DNA of 6,691 bases. It comes from Aliarcobacter sp. GTDB taxonomy: Bacteria > Campylobacterota > Campylobacteria > Campylobacterales > Arcobacteraceae. The translations under genes and the position numbers were made by a program. The notes beneath the pieces are model-generated. The model was given only the letters and a program-made list of their open reading frames with translations. It made no database searches and was not told the origin of the DNA. Shown here piece after piece: positions 1 to 6,604 of this stretch. The number at the start of each line of letters is the position of its first letter. Within the stretch, counting starts at the first letter, position 1. The DNA lies in NCBI GenBank assembly GCA_017996075.1, contig JAGOHQ010000041.1, positions 1-6,691 of the forward strand. The letters are read 5' to 3'.

Positions 1-9
1 ATTAAAATT

Positions 10-18
10 TGATATAAT
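10..18 (+). promoter_or_regulatory. Extended -10 promoter of the secretion operon
   Basis: The sequence TGATATAAT matches the extended -10 consensus TGNTATAAT exactly. It lies 31 bases before the ATG of the first gene, so transcription would start at about position 25 and give a short leader of roughly 25 bases. No good -35 box can be judged because the window begins only 9 bases upstream. Campylobacterota sigma-70 promoters typically rely on an extended -10 and a weak or absent -35, which fits. It is the likely promoter for the three-gene block that follows. Confidence 0.7.
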
Positions 19-35
19 CTAAACAATTTAATTAT

Positions 36-42
36 TTTAAGG
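36..42 (+). promoter_or_regulatory. Ribosome-binding site of the TPR gene
   Basis: TTTAAGG is complementary to the 16S rRNA 3' end (TAAGG core) and ends 7 bases before ATG 50. This supports ATG 50 as the start of the first gene. Confidence 0.65.
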
Positions 43-49
43 TAGAAGT

Positions 50-1837
50 ATGACTGAAGAAGAAAAAAAACTTTTTGAACAAGCGGTTGAATTTTTTAAT
101 AAAAAAGATTACGATAAATCAAAATCTTTATACGAAGAAATTTTAAAAATAAATCCTAAAAACTCTGCTATTTATGGAAATTTAGGAGTTATTTTTAGAA
201 TTAAAGGTGATGTCGCAACAGCTATAAAATATTATATTGAAGCTATAAAATTAGATCCAAAAAACTTACTAGTTTATAATAATTTAGGTAATGCGTTTAA
301 AGAGATAAAAAATTATAAAATGGCTTTACAAGTATATTCAGATGCTTTAAAAATAAATCCAAATGATTTTAATATTTACAATAATATAGGAATAGTATTT
401 GAATTGATAGGGGAAAATAATAAAGCAATAGAGGCTTACAAACAAGCCGTTAGAGTAAATCCAAATTATGCAAAAGCTGTAAATAATATAGGTGTTGTTT
501 TATATAAACAAAAAAAATATAAAGAATCAGCTCAGATTTTTGAAATTGCTTTACAAGTTGATGAAAACTATTTTGAAGTATATAGCAATAAAGGTGCAGC
601 TTATAACAAAGCAAAAGAGTATGACAAAGCAATAGAATCTTTAGAAATGGCTATTCTTAAAATGCCAAATCATGGTGGAGCCTACACGAATTTAGGAAAT
701 GTATACAATAAGCTACATGATTATGAAAAAGCTTCAAAACTGCACGAGAAATCAATAGAATTAGAACCTAATGGTTCAAATGCATATAGTAACTTAGGTA
801 CTTCATATAAATATTTGGGATTATCAAATAAGGCTATCTCTTCATATAAAAAAGCAATTGAATTAGATCCAAATTTTGTAAATGCTCATTTTGATTTAGC
901 AACGATGTATTTAGCAATGGAAGATTTTGAAAACGGATGGAAAGAGTATGAATGGAGATTTAAAAAAGAGGAGATGATTCCACATATAATTAGACATAAA
1001 GATATTTTTTCAAAGCCATTGTTTACAGGAGTCGAAGATATAAAAGGTAAAACTTTATTACTTCATTCAGAGCAAGGGTATGGAGATAGTATTCAATTTA
1101 TAAGATTTGCGCCACAAATAAAAGAAATTTTTGGATGTAAAATAGCTGTAAAATGTAGAGAAGGCTTAAAAGAGTTATTTTCTACAATAGAAGAAATTGA
1201 TGTAATAGTTGATAGAAGTGAAGAAACACCAGCATTTGATTATCAATTATCAATTATGAGTATGCCTTTTATTTTAAATATGAAAAACACAGATGAATTA
1301 CCAAAAAAAGTACCATATTTAAAAGCTACTTTTGACAAAGATTTAGAAATCAAAAAAGAAAAAGGCAAAATCAATATTGGTATTTGTTGGAGTGCTTCAC
1401 TAACAGGTGAAAGCTATGAAGGAAAAGTATTTGATTTAAAATTTTTTGAACCTTTGATTAATAATCCAAAAATAAATCTTTACTCTTTGCAAGTTGGTGA
1501 GGGAAGCGAAGATATAAAGAAACTTGGATATGAAGATAAAATTATAGATTTAACTCCAAAATTAACAGATTTCTCTAAAACTGCATATTTAATGGATAAT
1601 TTAGACTTAATAATATCTTCAGATACATCAGTTGCTCATTTAGCAGGCGCTCTAAACAGACCTGTTTGGGTTGTTTTACAAAAAATTCCTGATTGGAGAT
1701 GGACGAATAAAGGTGAAACAACAAAATGGTATCCAAGTGCTAAGTTATTTAGACAAAAAACAGCAAGAGTTTGGGAGAGCGTATTTCAATCTATAAATGC
1801 AAAACTTTCTAAACAATATAAAATTAAAATCAATTAA
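50..1837 (+). CDS. TPR-repeat protein with C-terminal glycosyltransferase-like domain
   Basis: This 595-residue protein has no signal peptide or membrane segment, so it is probably cytoplasmic. Residues about 4-275 form eight tandem 34-residue tetratricopeptide repeats, each ending in a helix plus N/D-P turn (for example INP at 34-36, LDP at 68-70, INP at 102-104). A ninth, diverged repeat (about 276-305) leads into a 'NGWKEYEWRF' linker typical of TPR proteins fused to GT-B type glycosyltransferase domains. The C-terminal part carries EQGYGDSIQFIRF (341-353) and DTSVAHLAGAL (525-535), which resemble motifs of glycosyltransferase family 9/41-like domains, followed by PDWRW and WYPSAKLFRQ. In this family TPRs bind protein partners and the C-terminal domain is a presumed nucleotide-sugar transferase; donor and acceptor here are unknown. 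It is the first gene of the operon, behind a clear promoter and Shine-Dalgarno sequence, and its 3' end overlaps or abuts the ABC transporter gene. The domain assignment is strong; glycosylation of the exported substrate is only an inference. Confidence 0.88.
   Translation: MTEEEKKLFEQAVEFFNKKDYDKSKSLYEEILKINPKNSAIYGNLGVIFRIKGDVATAIKYYIEAIKLDPKNLLVYNNLGNAFKEIKNYKMALQVYSDALKINPNDFNIYNNIGIVFELIGENNKAIEAYKQAVRVNPNYAKAVNNIGVVLYKQKKYKESAQIFEIALQVDENYFEVYSNKGAAYNKAKEYDKAIESLEMAILKMPNHGGAYTNLGNVYNKLHDYEKASKLHEKSIELEPNGSNAYSNLGTSYKYLGLSNKAISSYKKAIELDPNFVNAHFDLATMYLAMEDFENGWKEYEWRFKKEEMIPHIIRHKDIFSKPLFTGVEDIKGKTLLLHSEQGYGDSIQFIRFAPQIKEIFGCKIAVKCREGLKELFSTIEEIDVIVDRSEETPAFDYQLSIMSMPFILNMKNTDELPKKVPYLKATFDKDLEIKKEKGKINIGICWSASLTGESYEGKVFDLKFFEPLINNPKINLYSLQVGEGSEDIKKLGYEDKIIDLTPKLTDFSKTAYLMDNLDLIISSDTSVAHLAGALNRPVWVVLQKIPDWRWTNKGETTKWYPSAKLFRQKTARVWESVFQSINAKLSKQYKIKIN
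59..874 (+). repeat. Eight tandem TPR-coding units (102-base period)
   Basis: The 5' half of the first gene encodes eight consecutive 34-residue TPR units, so related codons recur about every 102 bases. Typical signs are the repeated Y-x-N-x-G helix-A pattern (for example at residues 42-46, 76-80, 110-114, 144-148, 178-182, 212-216 and 246-250; one of these has V for Y) and the N/D-P turns. At DNA level the units are diverged, which suggests an old array, not a recent expansion. Confidence 0.8.
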
Positions 1838-3974
1838 TAGGTCTATTTTGGAAGATAAAGAAAATATTATAGAAGAGATAAAATTTGAGGACAGTCCTTT
1901 AAATAGAGAAAAGTATCCACTGCTCTTCTCTTTAAAGTATATTTTAGATTTTTATTTTGGTGAAATATCTTTAAATACAATTGTTAGTTTTAGTGCAAAA
2001 TCAAATAAAGGTTTTACCCAAGAATTAGCAATTGATGTTATAAAAGAGGTTGGGCTTTTTGGCGTTGCTAGAGATATGAAGGCTTTGGATATTCCTAACC
2101 ATTTTTTACCTTGCATTATTTTTGATGAAAAAGATAGTCCCTATATTTTAAGAAAAAAATCTAAAGAGTGTTATTTATACGATCCAATTACGAATAGTGA
2201 AATTAAAAAAGATATCAGCTATTTGAAAAATTTTAAAAAAGCCATTTTAGTATTTAGAGACTCAAAAAAAGAAAAAATATTAGATGAAATTAAAGGTAAG
2301 GATTGGTTTTGGAATCCTATAAAGAAATTTTGGAAATCATATGTTGAAATCGGAATTTTAACTCTATTTATAAATATATTTGCTTTAGCACTTCCTCTAT
2401 TTTCAATGAGTGTATATGATAGAGTTGTACCAAATAATGCTACAGAAACTCTTTTTGTATTAGCTATAGGTGTTGTTATAATTTTATTATTCGATGTATT
2501 TTTTAAGAGTGTTAGAAACTATATTATTGAAAAAGTGGGAAAAGAGCTAGGTGTTTATTTGGAAGAGGAGCTTTTAAAAAGAGTTTTAAGCATTCAATCA
2601 CAATACGATAATATGCTCGTTGGAACAAAAGCAAATTTATTTAGAGAATTAGCTTTAATCAAAGATTTTTTTGCCACAAAATCTATTGTTCAAGTAATAG
2701 ATTTTCCATTTTTCTTCTTAGCAGTAGCTGTAATCTTTATAATATCACCAATGATTGCTTTAGTTCCAATTTTAATTGCAATTTTGGTATTAATTTTTAA
2801 TTTTGCTATGCAAGTTCCAATTTCAAATTTAAGTAAAAAAAATATTGAAAATATTCAAGCAAAACACTCTTTTTTGGTTGAAACAATACAAGGAAGTGAA
2901 ATAATAAAACTTTCAAATGCACGTTCAACTAAGCTTTTTAACTGGAGAAATATTATTGCTGTGACAGATTCTATAACTCACAAAATACAATCTTTAAATG
3001 TATTTTCTATGAATCTTTCACAAACAGTTATTCAATTTGTTACATTGCTGGTTATTATTGTTGGAGTTTTTGAAATAGCAAACAAAAACTTATCAGTTGG
3101 AGGTTTAATTGCAGTTACAATTCTTTCAAGTAGGGCAATGGTTCCTGTAATACAAGTCTCTATGATGGCTATAAAGCTTAAAGAGATTAAAGAATCATTA
3201 AACAATATAAATGATTTTTGGCACTTACCTTTAGAAAATGATAAAAATATTGAAATTGGTTTGGGTGAAATAAAAGGAAATATTGAGTTTAAAAATGTTG
3301 ACTTTTATTATAAAAACAGCAAATATCCATCTTTGGAAAACTGTAATATAAAAATTAAAGAAGGAGAAAGAGTAGGAATAATTGGGCAAACAGGTGCTGG
3401 AAAAAGTACATTCCTAAGAATCTTAACAGGTCTTGATAGCCCAACAAAAGGCTCTGTTTATTTAGACGGACATGAAATATCTACAATACATCCTATTGAA
3501 ATAAGACAAAATATAGGAGTTATGCCTCAAGATCCATTTTTATTTTCAGGAACACTAAAAGAAAATATTGAGTTATCAACACCTATTAGTAAAGAAAAAC
3601 TCATGGAGTTAATAAAAATTACAGGTTTAGAAGATTTAGTTAAAAAATCAGGACAAGGAGATGGATTGCAAGTTGGTGAAAGAGGTTGCAATTTATCTGT
3701 TGGTCAAAGGCATTTAGTGGCACTTGCTAGAGCCTTATTGAATAATCCACCTATTTTGCTTTTAGATGAACCTACAACAGGACTTGATGTTGGACTTGAA
3801 AAAACTCTAATAACACATATGAAAGAGATATTAAATAATAAAACTTTGATAGTTATTACACATAGATTTGCAGCATTAGACCTAGTTGATAGAGTTATTG
3901 TTTTAAACCAAGGAAGAGTAGTCGCAGATGGACCTAAAAATGCAGTTTTAGCATCACTTCAAGAGAAGAGGTAG
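1797..3974 (+). CDS. Type I secretion ABC transporter (permease/ATPase), LapB/LssB-type
   Basis: This 725-residue inner-membrane exporter powers one-step secretion of a large protein, probably an adhesin. Residues about 30-150 form a C39-peptidase-like domain. It lacks the catalytic Cys and His, so it should bind and not cleave the substrate. Six membrane helices follow in pairs (about 184-237, 297-340 and 405-448); 'SVYDRVVPNNATETLFVLAIG' is a hallmark of the LssB/LapB family. The ATPase domain has Walker A GQTGAGKST (530-538), Q-loop Q578, signature LSVGQ (633-637), Walker B ILLLDE (653-658) and switch H689. All catalytic residues are present. ATG 1797 overlaps the preceding gene by 41 bases and has no close Shine-Dalgarno. 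TTG 1848 has TAATAGG 6 bases upstream and would give 708 residues, so the start is uncertain. The HlyD partner follows after one base. Family assignment is firm; the substrate is not visible here. Confidence 0.93.
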   Translation: MQNFLNNIKLKSINRSILEDKENIIEEIKFEDSPLNREKYPLLFSLKYILDFYFGEISLNTIVSFSAKSNKGFTQELAIDVIKEVGLFGVARDMKALDIPNHFLPCIIFDEKDSPYILRKKSKECYLYDPITNSEIKKDISYLKNFKKAILVFRDSKKEKILDEIKGKDWFWNPIKKFWKSYVEIGILTLFINIFALALPLFSMSVYDRVVPNNATETLFVLAIGVVIILLFDVFFKSVRNYIIEKVGKELGVYLEEELLKRVLSIQSQYDNMLVGTKANLFRELALIKDFFATKSIVQVIDFPFFFLAVAVIFIISPMIALVPILIAILVLIFNFAMQVPISNLSKKNIENIQAKHSFLVETIQGSEIIKLSNARSTKLFNWRNIIAVTDSITHKIQSLNVFSMNLSQTVIQFVTLLVIIVGVFEIANKNLSVGGLIAVTILSSRAMVPVIQVSMMAIKLKEIKESLNNINDFWHLPLENDKNIEIGLGEIKGNIEFKNVDFYYKNSKYPSLENCNIKIKEGERVGIIGQTGAGKSTFLRILTGLDSPTKGSVYLDGHEISTIHPIEIRQNIGVMPQDPFLFSGTLKENIELSTPISKEKLMELIKITGLEDLVKKSGQGDGLQVGERGCNLSVGQRHLVALARALLNNPPILLLDEPTTGLDVGLEKTLITHMKEILNNKTLIVITHRFAALDLVDRVIVLNQGRVVADGPKNAVLASLQEKR
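1835..1841 (+). promoter_or_regulatory. Possible ribosome-binding site for an alternative TTG start of the ABC gene
   Basis: TAATAGG begins with the TAA stop codon of the TPR gene and ends 6 bases before an in-frame TTG at 1848. The longer ATG 1797 start has only GGGAGAG (1773-1779), 17 bases away, which is too far. This site therefore favours TTG 1848, with stop and ribosome-binding site overlapping as in translational coupling. Confidence 0.4.
3964..3971 (+). promoter_or_regulatory. Ribosome-binding site of the HlyD gene inside the ABC gene's end
   Basis: AGAAGAGG ends 4 bases before ATG 3976 and lies in the last codons of the ABC transporter gene, whose TAG stop is at 3972-3974. With a one-base gap between the genes, the two are probably translationally coupled, which would keep exporter and fusion protein in balance. 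Confidence 0.65.
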
Positions 3975-3975
3975 T

Positions 3976-5250
3976 ATGAATAATAGATTATTTGAAGAAA
4001 AAGATTGGAATTATTACACTACTGTAATTCCAATTATGTTATTTTTTATTATTTTTTTATCGTGGGCTGCTTTTAGCCAAATAGATGAAACTATAAAAGG
4101 AACTGGTAAAGTTGTTCCTTCAGGGCAAACAAAAGTTATACAAAATCTAGAAGGTGGGATAGTATCAGCTATTTTAGTCAATGAAGGGGATAATGTAAAA
4201 AAAGGTGACACTATTTACAACCTTTCAAATGCATTTTTTAGTGCTGATTCAATTACAAAAGAGATAGATCTATTGACTTTTCAAGCAATTTTAATAAGAT
4301 TAGATGCGTTAATAGAAAATAAAACTGTTGTTGATTTCCCAGAAGAGTTAAAACAAAAAATTCCTGAAATTGTAGAAAATGAAACGAAAATCTTTTATGA
4401 AGATTTAGAAAACAATCAAAGGAAGATTGAAATTGCTCGTGATCAATTTAATCAAAAAGATTATAAATTAAGAGAGACAAAAATTAGATTCAATAATCTT
4501 AGTATTGAATTAAATTTAGCTATGGAAAATATGAAAATATTAGATGAACTATTAAATAAAAAAGTAGCCTCAAGAAAAGAGTATATAGCGGAATTATCAA
4601 AAAAACAGAGTATTGTAACACAAATTGAAGAGACTAGAAATAGTATTCCTATATTACAAGAAGAGCTTGAAGAAGCTAGAAAAAAAATAGCTTCAGCTGA
4701 ATCTGAAAATAAAAGTAAACTGCTAAGTAAATACACTGAAGTTAAAACCGAAATAAATAAACTTGTAGAAAAAAATAAAGCAAATGCAGATAGAGAACAA
4801 AGAAAATCTGTAATATCACCTGTAAATGGGATAATAAATAAACTCTATTTTTATACAGAAGGCGGAATAGTAAAACCAGGAGATAAACTAGCAGAGATCA
4901 CTCCAATAGAAGACAATTTAACAATTGAAGCTAAGATTAAAAGCTCAGATAGAGCATTTATTTGGGAAGGACAAGATGTTTCAATTGAGATAACAGCTTA
5001 TGATTTTTCAAGATATGGTTTATTGAATGGAAAATTGATTTCAATATCACCTGATAGTTTTGAAGATAAAAATGGCTCTATTTACTACATTGCAAAAATC
5101 AATGCAGATGTTAATAGTTTTGGAGAAGAACTCCCTATTTTGCCAGGTATGGTTGCAAATGTAAATATTCTAACTGGTAAAAAAACTGTTTTAGAATATA
5201 TTCTTAAGCCTCTTAAAGATATTAGGAAAAATGCATTGAGTGAGAATTGA
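3976..5250 (+). CDS. HlyD-family membrane-fusion protein of type I secretion (LapC-type)
   Basis: This 424-residue periplasmic adaptor links the ABC exporter to a TolC-like outer-membrane pore. It has a short cytoplasmic N-terminus and one membrane anchor (about 15-34). The first half of a biotinyl-lipoyl-like domain (about 42-83) contains the family signature LEGGIV (58-63). A long charged coiled-coil hairpin follows (about 139-277), then the second lipoyl half starting at SPVNGII (281-287) with GGIVKPGD, and a beta-barrel region up to about 402. It ends in ILKPL (409-413), a C-terminal pattern common in HlyD-type fusion proteins of type I systems. No cysteine is present. Length and domain order are normal for the family. 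The gene starts one base after the ABC gene and is clearly in the same operon. It ends in TGA; the frame closes again after four more codons, so TGA acts as a normal stop here. Function as a secretion adaptor is firm; assignment to an adhesin pathway rests on the LapB-like partner. Confidence 0.92.
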   Translation: MNNRLFEEKDWNYYTTVIPIMLFFIIFLSWAAFSQIDETIKGTGKVVPSGQTKVIQNLEGGIVSAILVNEGDNVKKGDTIYNLSNAFFSADSITKEIDLLTFQAILIRLDALIENKTVVDFPEELKQKIPEIVENETKIFYEDLENNQRKIEIARDQFNQKDYKLRETKIRFNNLSIELNLAMENMKILDELLNKKVASRKEYIAELSKKQSIVTQIEETRNSIPILQEELEEARKKIASAESENKSKLLSKYTEVKTEINKLVEKNKANADREQRKSVISPVNGIINKLYFYTEGGIVKPGDKLAEITPIEDNLTIEAKIKSSDRAFIWEGQDVSIEITAYDFSRYGLLNGKLISISPDSFEDKNGSIYYIAKINADVNSFGEELPILPGMVANVNILTGKKTVLEYILKPLKDIRKNALSEN

Positions 5251-5283
5251 TACTTCAACTTTTAAGATAATTATTTATATTAA

Positions 5284-5289
5284 TATAAT
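5284..5289 (+). promoter_or_regulatory. Possible -10 box for the Cache-domain gene
   Basis: A perfect TATAAT lies 56 bases before the TTG start, in the only intergenic gap of the window. It has no TG extension and no evident -35, and in DNA this AT-rich such hexamers arise by chance. If real, the transcript would start near 5296 and the inverted repeat at 5306-5330 would lie in its leader. It would allow the last two genes to be expressed separately from the secretion genes. Confidence 0.4.
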
Positions 5290-5290
5290 C

Positions 5291-5316
5291 ATAAAATAAG
5301 ATAAAAAAAGATAAAA
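5291..5316 (+). repeat. Three ATAAAA motifs at exact 10-base spacing
   Basis: ATAAAA begins at 5291, 5301 and 5311, with the units reading ATAAAATAAG, ATAAAAAAAG and ATAAAATTGT. Ten-base spacing is close to one helical turn, so these A-tracts face the same side of the DNA and should bend it. They could also be repeated protein-binding sites. The third unit overlaps the inverted repeat that follows. No known operator is recognised. Confidence 0.5.
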
Positions 5317-5330
5317 TTGTTTTATCTTTT
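5306..5330 (+). terminator. 11-bp A/T inverted repeat, possible weak terminator or leader hairpin
   Basis: AAAAGATAAAA (5306-5316) and TTTTATCTTTT (5320-5330) are perfect reverse complements separated by a 3-base TTG loop. It sits 55 bases after the HlyD stop, where an operon terminator would be expected. The stem has only one G-C pair and no separate U-run follows it (the next bases are GATAAAGGGG), so it would be weak as an intrinsic terminator. It could instead be a palindromic protein-binding site or a leader hairpin just before the Shine-Dalgarno of the next gene. Confidence 0.4.
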
Positions 5331-5333
5331 GAT

Positions 5334-5340
5334 AAAGGGG
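5334..5340 (+). promoter_or_regulatory. Ribosome-binding site supporting a TTG start
   Basis: AAAGGGG ends 4 bases before TTG 5345 and is the only Shine-Dalgarno-like stretch near the beginning of this frame. The next in-frame ATG is codon 38, inside the first membrane helix, so the rare TTG start is preferred. Confidence 0.6.
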
Positions 5341-5344
5341 TTAA

Positions 5345-6295
5345 TTGTTTAGTTTCATTAAAGCTCTACAATACTTTTTTAGTAATTTAAAAAAGAAAAA
5401 AGGTTTATGGTTTACAACCTTAACTGTTTTATCTATCATTGGTATATCAGTTTCTATGTACCTACTTTCAAATATGACAACAAGCATAGCTAAAGAAGTT
5501 TATATAAATATGTCTAGTACTTATATAAATAATTTGGAAGATAAAATAGAAGATAAAAAGAATGAATATAAAAGGATTATTTTAGGTTTACAAACAAATG
5601 ATACCTTTAAAGATAATTTAAATAATAAATTAGTTATTGATTCTATTTTAGAAAATTATAATAAAAATTTATCTGAAATGGGATTTGGTCAAATAACTTT
5701 ATCTTTTTATTCAATAACTAATCAAATAAATCAATATAAAAATATTGTTAATACGGTAATTAGTAGAAAAACTTCATCTTTCGGATTTGAAGTTCTTGGG
5801 GATGGGCCAAATATTGTTTATCTCTTTCCCATTATAATAGATAGTAGTGTTGTTGGAGTTGTTGAGATTAAGGAGAATATTATTTCTCTTAAAAATGATA
5901 TTGAAAGAAGTAAACAAACTATATTTTTATTTTTGTTACAAGAAAAAATGATGAATAATTTATCTGATGATTTAAAAAATCGAAGATATAGATTAGTAGT
6001 TGATGGCTTAAGAGTTGAAGAACAAAAATATGATAGCTCTTTAGTATCAAATGTCGCAGAAGGTGGGCAAGAAGAGATAAAAGAGTTGAAAAATAATGGT
6101 TATCTTGTAAATGATGTTTACTTTAAAACATATAAAGAAGTAGTTGATGTTAATGGTGTAACTATAGGTTATATTATTATGGCTGAGAAAGTTCAGGGTA
6201 GTAATGGGTTTGTTAATATAGTTGATAACATGACAAAATCTGTTACGTTGGTATCATTAGGGCTGGTGATATCTATACTGTTGTTTATGTTTTAA
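5345..6295 (+). CDS. Membrane-anchored periplasmic Cache-like sensor protein without output domain
   Basis: The 316-residue protein has a basic N-terminus (KKKK at 16-19), one membrane helix (about 21-41), a roughly 255-residue periplasmic region and a second hydrophobic helix (300-316) that ends with the stop codon. The periplasmic part resembles the double-Cache (dCache_3-like) ligand-binding regions of chemoreceptors and sensor kinases. It opens with a long helix (about 45-75). A first subdomain ends in a PIIIDSSVVGVVEIKENI strand pair, and a second ends in VYFKTYKEV and GVTIGYIIMAEK. In that family a HAMP, methyl-accepting, kinase or GGDEF part normally follows the second helix; here nothing does, so any signal must pass to a partner through the membrane. 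No cysteine is present. The start is TTG 5345, supported by AAAGGGG. The next gene begins 9 bases after the stop, with its Shine-Dalgarno overlapping the TAA, so the two are co-translated. The Cache call is by pattern and moderately sure; the ligand is unknown. Confidence 0.7.
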   Translation: MFSFIKALQYFFSNLKKKKGLWFTTLTVLSIIGISVSMYLLSNMTTSIAKEVYINMSSTYINNLEDKIEDKKNEYKRIILGLQTNDTFKDNLNNKLVIDSILENYNKNLSEMGFGQITLSFYSITNQINQYKNIVNTVISRKTSSFGFEVLGDGPNIVYLFPIIIDSSVVGVVEIKENIISLKNDIERSKQTIFLFLLQEKMMNNLSDDLKNRRYRLVVDGLRVEEQKYDSSLVSNVAEGGQEEIKELKNNGYLVNDVYFKTYKEVVDVNGVTIGYIIMAEKVQGSNGFVNIVDNMTKSVTLVSLGLVISILLFMF

Positions 6296-6298
6296 AGG
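6294..6298 (+). promoter_or_regulatory. Ribosome-binding site of the last gene, overlapping the previous stop
   Basis: AAAGG overlaps the TAA stop (6293-6295) of the Cache gene and ends 6 bases before ATG 6305. It supports this start and suggests translational coupling. Confidence 0.55.
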
Positions 6299-6304
6299 TA
6301 TTAA

Positions 6305-6604
6305 ATGAGAAGAGTTAAAGTTTTAAAGATTTTTTTTATTGTTATATTATTTATATCGTTTATTATATATGCAAATTTTTCATTAATTAAAACTTTTTTT
6401 GTTGCAACATTGACATTTAATATACCAATTTTAACTATATTTTTACTTGCGCTATTAGTTATATATAAATCTGCAATAAAATTAACAATGTTAGCAGGTA
6501 CATTTGGAATTTTAGCCTATAAAAAAGGTAAAGCATTAGAGTTTTATTTGGATGGAATAACAAAAGTTATGCCAGCAACAATAGCTCATATGTTCAATAG
6601 ATGA
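6305..6604 (+). CDS. Small two-TM membrane protein, possibly the front of an interrupted MotA/TolQ/ExbB-like gene
   Basis: As read, this encodes 99 residues: a basic start (MRRVK), a first membrane helix (about 7-26), a second long hydrophobic stretch (about 29-56), a shorter hydrophobic piece (57-70), then a basic, soluble-looking tail (KKGKALEFYLDGITKVMP onward). Two N-terminal helices followed by a cytoplasmic segment are what the first part of MotA/TolQ/ExbB proton-channel proteins looks like, but the diagnostic third and fourth helices are not in the window, so the family is only a suggestion. The TGA at 6602-6604 is followed by 29 more codons in the same frame with no stop and no start codon, so the 99-residue product may be a truncation. 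The gene directly follows the Cache protein gene and is probably co-expressed with it. Real coding potential is likely; intactness is doubtful. Confidence 0.6.
   Translation: MRRVKVLKIFFIVILFISFIIYANFSLIKTFFVATLTFNIPILTIFLLALLVIYKSAIKLTMLAGTFGILAYKKGKALEFYLDGITKVMPATIAHMFNR

Noticed and set aside
450..632. Reverse-strand ORF of 60 codons within the TPR gene
   Set aside because: It lies wholly inside a well-supported gene, is rich in L, Y and H as expected from antisense of AT-rich TPR codons, and shows no recognisable domain.
1884..2250. Bacteriocin-type leader-cleaving C39 peptidase
   Set aside because: The catalytic Cys and His are missing and the membrane region matches adhesin-type LapB/LssB exporters, so peptide processing is unlikely.
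4014..4736. Two reverse-strand ORFs (4014-4211 and 4461-4736) within the HlyD gene
   Set aside because: Both are antisense to a clear membrane-fusion protein. Their S/L/F-rich composition is the mirror of the coiled-coil codons, and neither has a convincing domain.
5266..5278. Fur-box-like sequence GATAATTATTTAT
   Set aside because: Only the first ten bases fit the GATAATNATTATC pattern. In DNA this AT-rich, such half matches are expected by chance and no iron-related gene is present.
5248..6604. Genetic code with TGA read as Trp or Gly
   Set aside because: Trp is encoded by TGG throughout, and the HlyD gene ends properly at TGA right after its conserved C-terminal ILKPL region.
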